DNA of 14,791 nucleotides from Agrocybe praecox (lineage: Eukaryota; Basidiomycota; Agaricomycetes; Agaricales; Agrocybaceae), in assembly GCA_964017145.1 (NCBI GenBank), contig CAXHKQ010000145.1, forward strand, positions 1 to 14,791, in the 5' to 3' direction. Under the pieces are notes generated by a model, which did no database searches, was not told the origin of the DNA, and was given only the letters and a program-made list of their open reading frames with translations. Below, piece after piece: positions 8,521 through 14,791 of the stretch (its first letter is position 1; every line of letters starts with the position of its first letter). The translations under genes and the position numbers were made by a program.

Positions 8521-11500
8521 ATGAGCAGCTCCGAGGAGATATCGTGGATATCCTGGTTCTGTGGGCTGCGCGGCAACGAGTTCTTCTGTGAGGTGAGTAA
8601 TGTCGTCGTGAGATTATCGAAATGTCAACAGCTCAACTAATGCATGCACATTCTCCTCATCGCAGGTGGACGAGGACTACATCCAGGACAAATTCAATTT
8701 GACCGGTCTCAATGAGCAGGTGCCCAACTACCGACAGGCGCTCGACATGCTGCTGGACTTGGAGCCAGGTGAGCGAACCAAAAACAAACGACCAAATGGT
8801 CCAAACGATAACACAAACATCCACACGCCCAGGCAGCGGTACTCGCTAATTGGATTAAAGTGCGCGTTATTGCACTAGCGCATGTGCGCTTCTGTGGTGG
8901 TGCCCCAATGCCATCATAACATCATCGCACACACACTCATTGCAGCAGTACAAGCCAAACACACACCATTTCAAGGTTATGTTCTCGCTCAATGTCGATG
9001 GCGTTGTTAACCCGCAATGTATGTGTTTTTGTCCCGCAGAGGACGAGCTGGACGACAACCCGAACCAATCGGATCTGATCGAGCAGGCGGCCGAGATGCT
9101 GTACGGCCTCATCCATTCGCGCTACATCCTGACCAATCGCGGCATCGCCCAGATGATTGAGAAGTACCAGAGCGGCGACTTCGGGCACTGCCCGCGCGTC
9201 TACTGCGAGAGCCAGCCGATGCTGCCGTTGGGTGAGTGAATGGCATCGATTTATCCTCTGAAAACGTTAACATCTACGTTTTTGAAGTGCTCCAGTTCGA
9301 ACATCTTGGCATTTTCTCAAGATTTGATTGATTTTTCTTGTACCTGCTAGACAGACACTCCAACACAATAGTTGGATAAGGTGGGGCAAGTTTTGCCATG
9401 CAAGTTTGAGGAGCTCTCACGTCTGTAATTTTGAATCAAATTCTAAATGGTAAAATGAAAATGCTGAAAAGTATTGCCCCTTATCGGGTCCATGCTTCAA
9501 GCTATACTCTAAAAACCGAGAGCATGTTTTTTTGACGATTTGAAAATATGCAGGGGTAAGTTTTGCCTCCAGTTGATTTTGTCCAAAACTATAAAATTGA
9601 TTTCTCTTCAGAGTAGAAAAATAACAAATAAGTTTCTTTTCTTATCATTCAAACGAACAAAATCTTTAGAAACCAAGAAATATCATCATGATCTCTAACA
9701 TCGCGTATATAGATAGACATTTTTCATATGAAAAATGGATATATCCCAGCAAATGTGTTTATCTCTGAGGTCTCTTCGGGTTAACATTGATTGGACTGTA
9801 TTCTAAACATTGTATAAACATATTTTATTGATTTGTTTTCCAAATAAGTCTGGTGGATACAACATAAAGAGGAAATGCAAAACTTGCCTCCCATGTATTC
9901 ATTAGCGATATACCTTGATTCCCAAGAGACTGTTCATGTAAACGGTGAAACAAAAACAGATTCGAGTTAACAGATAAATTTCGCTTCGAAGCCCATCATT
10001 CGATTTTTTTTAACATCAAGCGTTTGTGATTCCTAGCACATCAATGGGAGATGATTTGTCGAAGCTAACACACCAAAAACTCATATAGGGCCATAACTTT
10101 TGTATTCAAGGCTCTATCGGAACGAAATCTATATTGGTAGGAGGCGTCCTATAGAATGCACACAATATCCTTAATTCAGTCGAATATCTTCATTTTAAAG
10201 GCCTAATTTACCTCAATGTCTATATTTCTTTTCATCAAATATTAGTAGGGTAACTTTCCCATTCACTGGCATCCCAAGGTTTCAGGGCCATATATGCCGT
10301 TTGGAGCAACGCATCGCGGAGCTCCTGGCTCCTCGCTGAACTGCGAAGTTAAAAGGTCAAGCTATGGATTACATTCATATTGATGAGAAAGTCTTGAAAT
10401 TCGATTCTCAAAGATGACCGAAATGACATCAGCCGTGTTTTTTTTGCATTTCACGTTTCGACGGCTTTGCGACTACAGAAAAGTATTAGGCAGCTCAGTT
10501 GTTATTCTCAAAAACTGGGGTTTCAACATGTCACAGTTGTCGGTACTCGAGAAAATAATGGCAAAAAAACACTGGCAAAAACAATTAAATGCCCCTTTTG
10601 CTGAACTTTTTTTTCCTTATAAAATATGATTTTTATTGTTTGTTGAATTTAGCAGGGTAACAGAGAATAACCGTCAGTGAATACATAAGTCATGTCGAAG
10701 ATATTTTACGGATTGGCGATATGCTGAACTTCTGCATTTGTCGCATCTGGTGTTCTTCGCAATTAATTCCGAAGGGTCCAGGAAACTGTTGGTGCATTAA
10801 TATTACTGCTCAATGCTGTCTGATAGCTGGGGCAAGTGCAGCAATGATGGTCGGAGCCTGGGACAAAATTGCCTCCAGCAGAGGGTCAATGATGGCTTCA
10901 AGAATTGCCAGCCATAGTTCATTAATCTCGGCATTACGAGCAGCGTTGATTATAATTGTCTGCAGGGCTGTGCTCTGCGGATTTCTACGGGGATTCGGGT
11001 TTGCTGAACTTTCATTTTCATAAGGCTACCGTCGGCAAATCGAATAAACTACGTAAACAAGATTAACTCTCATCCACCGTTCAAAAAAACTTACGAATCC
11101 GCCGTTGGGGTCTAAATAGACCCCAACGGCGGATTCCGTAAGTTTTTTTGTAAATCCCACTAGCGACATCTAACGGTGGTGTCGAATATTTCATTTTGAA
11201 AGAGCATTCCAAAAAACGTTATAGCCAAAGTATCAGCTCGTAACGATAAACCGTTTACGTTCTGTAGTCATTCAAAGTAGGAAAAATCGAGAAATAGGGT
11301 CGTTTAGACCCCAACGGCGGATGAGAGTTAAGTGAAAATTGCTGGTGATTCTATCAACTAAAAGCAACAAACAAAATCTTGAGAAACAGTGCAAGTGTTC
11401 GAACTGTGTCCGCTTGTAGGTTGACTTGTGCACATACGGGTGAAGATGATGTTCGCTAAAACCTGCAATCCATTCGTCCAATCCAGGTCTGTCCGACATT

Positions 11501-12290
11501 CCCGGCGAGGCGATGGTCAAGTCGTACTGCCCGAAGTGCATCGACGTGTACACACCGAAGTCGTCGCGCCACCATCACACCGACGGCGCCTACTTTGGCA
11601 CCGGGTTCCCGCACATGCTGTTCATGGTGCATCCCGAGTACCGTCCGAAGCGTCCCACCAATCAGTTCGTACCGCGGTAAGTGAAACTTAAGGACTAAAT
11701 TCCTCCACAGATCTACCCAATCGACGCCATCGAATCCATCGATACGCGTTGCGTGGGCGAAAGGAAGCATGGTGAACTAGAATAGGGTTCGAAACGATGG
11801 GCACCAAAACTCCCTTCTCCCCCCTTGTTTCCGCTCTCCCCTCCCCGTTTCTCTGTAGTGGCAAGGGTGGTAAAGGTGTTGAGGAGACGAAGGAGGTAGC
11901 ATCTGCGTCATTCACAGAGAAAACGCCAGAGCCACCGGCGCCGACGGCCGACGAAATTGCCGCGTCTCTGGCACGTTCCGTGTCCCTGATTCAATCTGTA
12001 AGGACACGCTCCTGAAACGGGGGGGGCGGAGTGTGTGCAGTCAGTCAGTCAGCTACACTGTCGTCGCATCGGCCAATTGATGTGATGTGATAGTGTTGTG
12101 TCCTTGCACCTGAATTCAAGCACTGAACCGTTTGTAATGTTTGCCGTTCTCTTCTATTCTTCTCCACAGATTATACGGCTTCAAGATCCATTCCTTAGCG
12201 TACCAAATCCAGCTCCAGGCGGCGGCCAACTTTAAAGTTCCAAACCGAGGGGTAAATGTTGTAAATGGCACCCCCAATCTCCAGCAGTAG
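8521..12290 (+). CDS. CkIIbeta: Casein kinase 2 regulatory subunit beta (five coding exons)
   Basis: Coding exons are 8521-8592, 8666-8768, 9040-9231, 11487-11676 and 12170-12290, all with GT..AG introns, giving 225 residues. It starts [19 protein letters not shown], including the Ser2/Ser3 autophosphorylation site. The acidic loop DLEPEDELDD is at residues 55-64. The zinc-finger cysteines Cys109, Cys114, Cys137 and Cys140 fall exactly at the canonical numbers, and RLYGFKIH occupies 186-193 with the CK2 alpha docking residues Tyr188 and Phe190. CK2 beta dimerises through the zinc finger and recruits two catalytic alpha subunits, setting substrate choice and stability (family knowledge). The tail after Asn211 is about ten residues longer than the usual 215-residue form. 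A donor GTAAAT at 12252, phase 0 after Gly213, could give a shorter tail. Strong alternative splicing potential in the last intron is listed separately. Confidence 0.96.
10690..11025 (-). pseudogene. Coding-like antisense fragment in CK2 beta intron 3, unidentified
   Basis: One minus-strand frame is open from 11025 to 10690 except for a single TGA at 10812-10810. The first part (71 codons) has an Asn/Pro/Arg-rich start followed by strongly amphipathic helix-like sequence ([20 protein letters not shown], then an Ala/Ile/Pro-rich stretch). The second part includes [18 protein letters not shown]. The segment is GC-richer than the surrounding intron. It has no ATG at the start of the open stretch and no family I recognise. 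It may be a decayed nested gene, a transposon remnant or chance; the plus strand of the same interval also has a 100-codon open frame, which weakens the case. Confidence 0.25.
11063..11331. mobile_element. TTAA-flanked miniature inverted-repeat element (piggyBac-like MITE)
   Basis: TTAA at 11063-11066 and at 11328-11331 flank a 261-bp unit. Its ends are inverted: CTCTCATCCACCGTT on the left and AACGGCGGATGAGAG on the right, one mismatch in 15. TTAA duplications are the hallmark of piggyBac-type transposition (established knowledge). There is no coding capacity. The motif CCGCCGTTGGGGTCTA occurs in the right end and twice more, facing each other, in an internal palindrome. Confidence 0.75.
11082..11150. 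repeat. Near-perfect 69-bp palindrome inside the MITE
   Basis: Arms 11082-11114 and 11117-11150 are complementary over 33 bases with a single inserted base and a 2-base AA centre. They would form a very stable hairpin in DNA or in CK2 beta pre-mRNA. The arms contain inverted copies of the element's terminal sequence. Confidence 0.85.
11859..12015 (+). CDS. CkIIbeta: Alternative C-terminal exon of CK2 beta
   Basis: A long pyrimidine tract (about 11811-11855) ends in TTTCTCTGTAG at 11858, an excellent acceptor. Spliced from the exon ending at 11676 (phase 2), it keeps Arg186 and then reads [20 protein letters not shown], continues through a Pro/Thr-rich piece and a helix-like [16 protein letters not shown], and stops at TGA 12013-12015 after VRTRS, giving 237 residues. 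A good internal donor TCT|GTAAGG lies at 11997/11998; if used, the 139-nt cassette joins the last exon in another frame and stops at 12233-12235, giving 253 residues. Either form loses the canonical residues from 187 onward. The splice sites and frame are visible; use in vivo is inferred. Confidence 0.65.
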
Positions 12291-13088
12291 CGCGCCCCCT
12301 GCTCGTCTGCTCTCCGGCTGGCTGGCGGAGACGGTGGCGCGGCGGCGGCGGCGGCAGCGACGAGTGGCGGGCGTGTGTGCGCTTGGTATGTGGAGTTGTG
12401 CCCCGCGTTGACTAATTTCGATCTGTTGTTTCGATCTGTGTGTGTGTGTGTGTGCGCGCGTCTGTGCCCGTCCCGCCCGTGCCTCCGTCTCCGTGTGTCC
12501 GTCTCCGTGTCTGTGTGTGTGTTTGTGTGTGTGTCCGACTCCGTGTCCGTGTCACTTCGTGTAGTGAGTAGAGCGCAACAGTAAGCTCCACCGCCTCGGA
12601 GGGCGCGGAGGGCAGTGGCATCGTCCGGCGCGGCCGATTGTCGACTTCAGGCCGAGGCGGGACGGCGGCGGAGGCGGCCGAGGCGTTGGCCGAGGTTGAT
12701 GATGGCAACGGGAAACAACAAGAGAGCGGAATGGACGAACGAACGGAGGCTGGTCAAGAGCTTCGCGTGTGCGATGAGACGGCCAACAGACACGAACACA
12801 CGATCACACACAGATCACGCAACTTTGCCCACAAAATATACACGCATTGGAATCAAACAGAACACCAGCACACTCAACTGAACACGAACACCCACACACA
12901 CCCACACATTACACTGTTTAATCCCCGAATTACAGAGAGACATGTGAACAACAAACAAACAAACACAACACACACAGAGATCGACCAGCACACATGAGAA
13001 CACCAAGTTGTTTCACACGTTATTGGGTTTCGCGCACGAACCGCGAAGCGAACCCCGAATATTAATGCGTAGCCAGAATTTTTAGCTC

Positions 13089-13108
13089 AACTGTTCGTTG
13101 CAACAGTT
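13089..13108. repeat. Small perfect hairpin
   Basis: AACTGTT at 13089-13095 pairs with AACAGTT at 13102-13108 around a 6-base loop, immediately before the CA-rich tandem repeat. Function unknown. Confidence 0.6.
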
Positions 13109-13112
13109 CGGA

Positions 13113-13199
13113 ACACACACACACACAGTACACACACTCACACACGATACACACACACACACAGTACACACACTCACACACGATACACACACACACACA
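13113..13199. repeat. 36-bp tandem repeat, 2.4 copies
   Basis: Units 13113-13148 and 13149-13184 are identical, with a partial third copy to 13199. Each unit is a CA run plus the non-CA words GTACACACACTCACACACGAT. The identity suggests recent duplication by slippage or unequal exchange. Confidence 0.9.
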
Positions 13200-13326
13200 T
13201 GTTAATTTAATATTACTACGTTTGCCGCGGCTGCGCGTTCCGCCGTTCGTTGCCTGGCGCCGATGGGCGTTCGAACGGAGGCGAGATCATTCAGCAGTAC
13301 ACACCCACACATCGGATTGCATAGTA

Positions 13327-13332
13327 AATAAA
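13327..13332 (+). terminator. Candidate polyadenylation signal AATAAA
   Basis: First canonical AATAAA downstream of the CK2 beta stop codon. A second lies at 13699-13704. The choice between them cannot be made from sequence. Confidence 0.45.
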
Positions 13333-13704
13333 GGAAGAAAAACAAATCAACATAATCGGTACAATGAACTTAATAGCCACACACACACACACACATGCAG
13401 TTTCTCAAATCGACGGTGCGATGATACGCTGATTTGTCGTATATACACAGACAACAGACCCCCCCAATACAGCACATCCCACAACAACGCGCGGTACACA
13501 TGATTATATATATTATTACGATTATATAGACATCAATACAAGAACAATATCGAACTTGAGACTGCGTTGTGGTTTGTTGGATGGTTATTTCGGGTGCATT
13601 TCTCAGAAAGAAAGTTACGATTTGATTACGAACACGAACACGTATAAATGCTACTCCTGAAACTTTAGGGCTCATTTACGCAGAACTGGGAAGCCGAAAA
13701 TAAA

Positions 13705-14438
13705 CTGAATCTATTTTTATGAGAAAGAGTAATCTTGCCTCAATAGCTCAACATTGGGACAACATTTCCCAGAAAACAAATACTGAACATATTCTGTTTC
13801 TTCTTACTGATGGAGAAACTCGACTCAACTCAAACCTTGTATGGTTATAGTACTACCCCAATTAGTTTACTTAGACCATGCAAAAACTCGAAATCTTCGA
13901 TCGAATTAGCATACAAGGAGACACTTTCATTCACGTTCATTTGAGTATTCAAACATTGTTCTAAGTCTCACCATTGAACAAGTTATGGTCTCTAGTCTAT
14001 ATTCCAAACAATAAATCCGGATGTTCACTCCCCATCTGGATTTCTTGAATATTTTTCCCAATACAAAAATAACGTACATAGTCTTCGAAACGAATGACAT
14101 AACATTTCATTGGATTGACAAAACAATGTGTGAATAATCAAATGAATGAGAATGAAATTGTCTACAAATCTTCGTAATTAGAAAAATTAAAAAGTTGCTT
14201 GTATGCTAAATCGTTCGATGATTTCTCCATATAAATACGGAGAGGCCTTATTCAGGGAGTGATAAAGTCGTAGATTAAGACTGACTCACGCGATTTTCCA
14301 GCATATTATACAAAAATATTTATTCAACAGAACTGTATCATTCTAATGGTTTAAATCATATTTTTTTAATTCAACCAAGTCATTGGTTTAAATCAACAAA
14401 TTGAGGTAGTGCTATTGAAAAGTTTGCCCTTTCTTATA
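13705..14438. other. AT-rich intergenic DNA
   Basis: No coding region, RNA gene or element end is supported. Minor features: a TATAAATA at 14230-14237 inside a small TCTCC..GGAGA hairpin, with TCAGGG 24 bases downstream; and a 12-bp direct repeat TGGTTTAAATCA at about 14347 and 14384. Confidence 0.6.
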
Positions 14439-14791
14439 CAGGATGCGCCATATTTGATCGGAGCTATGAGAACCTCGAATAACTTTTGAACCAATCAACC
14501 GATTTTTATGAACAAAATATTTAATTTTATTTTGACCAGTACAATTTGTTTGGATATATTTTTGAATATATTAACTATCAAATGGCAACATTCATTGGTA
14601 ACTGAAAAATGTCCTGCATTTGCTGCATTTTCCATTACTTTTTTCAGTATCTCGGGCGGTGTAGCGATCATTTCTGCACAAATTTTTGCCCTGAGCTCGT
14701 CTAAAGTCTGAGGCTTACTGGCGTACAATTTGCATTCCAAAGAATCTCACAATAACGAGTCTAGAAGGGTTTCGAGGCGGCGTTGTGACAA
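14439..14791 (-). mobile_element. End of a Tc1/mariner-superfamily transposon, truncated by the window
   Basis: Similarity to transposase C-termini begins at the window edge and runs leftward on the minus strand. The probable element end is CAGGATGCGCCATATTTGATC from 14439, preceded by TA at 14437-14438. The interior encodes a peptide (about 14549-14740) reading LYASKPQTLDELRAKICAEM followed by a region with PPEILKKVMENAAN. This pattern (Y-A-x-K-P-Q-T-L-x-E-L, then V-M-E-N) closes many insect IS630/Tc1-type DDE transposases. Upstream toward 14791 the frame is broken. The other end, and so the size, lies outside the window. Confidence 0.65.
14549..14791 (-). pseudogene. C-terminal fragment of a DDE transposase
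   Basis: The expected block upstream of the LYASKPQTLDEL motif (Pro-rich loop and the third catalytic acidic residue) is shifted and interrupted by a stop at about 14752, so the copy is probably inactive. It is unrelated in sequence and termini to the mariner in the WDR46 intron. Confidence 0.55.

Larger units (their letters stand above)
9232..11486 (+). other. CkIIbeta: CK2 beta intron 3 (2,255 bp)
   Basis: The intron runs from donor GTGAGT to acceptor CCAATCCAG. It is mostly AT-rich. It contains a possible small inverted-repeat unit (9375-9485), related GGGGTAAGTTTTGCC-like motifs (about 9552 and, inverted, about 9880), a coding-like antisense segment (10690-11025) and a TTAA-flanked miniature element (11063-11331). 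No exon of CK2 beta is missing from it, because the flanking exons join to the canonical protein. Confidence 0.85.
12291..13704 (+). other. CkIIbeta: Probable CK2 beta 3' UTR, CA/GT-rich
   Basis: After the TAG at 12288-12290 there is a GC-rich part with a GGC trinucleotide run (about 12338-12355), GT runs (12437-12454, about 12510-12535), a coding-like open frame (about 12567-12997), then long CA-rich stretches. Canonical AATAAA signals occur at 13327-13332 and 13699-13704. It would be a long UTR (1.0 or 1.4 kb), and the end point is inferred from those signals only. Confidence 0.5.

Noticed and set aside
10414..10629. A 71-codon plus-strand open frame in CK2 beta intron 3
   Set aside because: AT-rich, no family resemblance, no splice sites in phase with CK2 beta.
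12412..12708. A 98-codon minus-strand open frame opposite the CK2 beta 3' region
   Set aside because: Half is Thr/His/Arg repeat from GT tracts; it is the antisense of the GC-rich segment and has no start or splice context.
14230..14257. TATAAATA with a downstream TCAGGG initiator-like word
   Set aside because: Spacing (24 bases) is short for a TATA/initiator pair, the area is AT-rich, and no exon follows before the transposon end.
1..14791. tRNA, rRNA, CRISPR arrays, bacterial operons, ribosome binding sites
   Set aside because: None seen. The window is eukaryotic with spliced genes, so prokaryotic features do not apply.

Overview
The window looks like nuclear DNA from a dipteran insect, probably a mosquito-like fly. 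The exons are rich in C and G at third codon positions. They are split by short introns (70, 70 and 73 bp) with consensus GT..AG ends, and they sit in AT-rich DNA full of CA/GT microsatellites and DNA transposon remains. The species assignment is inference; the gene identities rest on recognisable protein families.

Layout, left to right. 1-1232: the first coding exon (22 codons, minus strand) of a SIRT6-type sirtuin at 1167-1232, with its first intron running off the left edge. 1233-3112: its leader, then a long intergenic stretch holding an orphan promoter-like block (full CRE palindrome plus TATA box) and a perfect 20-bp palindrome. 3113-3772: COMMD10, one intact exon, plus strand. 3868-6995: WDR46/UTP7 (three exons, minus strand), tail to tail with COMMD10 across 95 bp. 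Its second intron carries a decayed mariner at 4070-5261; without it that intron would be 70 bp. 6996-8520: head-to-head upstream region shared by WDR46 and the casein kinase 2 beta gene, including a probable noncoding first exon and intron of the latter. 8521-12290: CK2 beta (five coding exons, plus strand, 225 residues). Its third intron (2,255 bp) contains a TTAA-flanked miniature transposon and a coding-like antisense fragment. 12291-13704: probable CK2 beta 3' UTR, rich in CA/GT repeats. 13705-14438: intergenic DNA with nothing clear. 14439-14791: the end of a second Tc1/mariner-superfamily element, cut by the window edge.

The main genes are housekeeping genes in unrelated pathways: chromatin deacylation (SIRT6), endosomal/ubiquitin regulation (COMMD10), small-subunit rRNA processing (WDR46) and protein kinase CK2 holoenzyme assembly (CK2 beta). 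They are linked by position, not by a shared pathway.

The most interesting observation is a well-formed alternative exon at 11859-12015 in the last CK2 beta intron. It joins exactly at residue 186, so it would replace the canonical CK2 alpha docking hairpin (Tyr188/Phe190). If its internal donor is used, the last exon is also read in a second frame to a separate stop.
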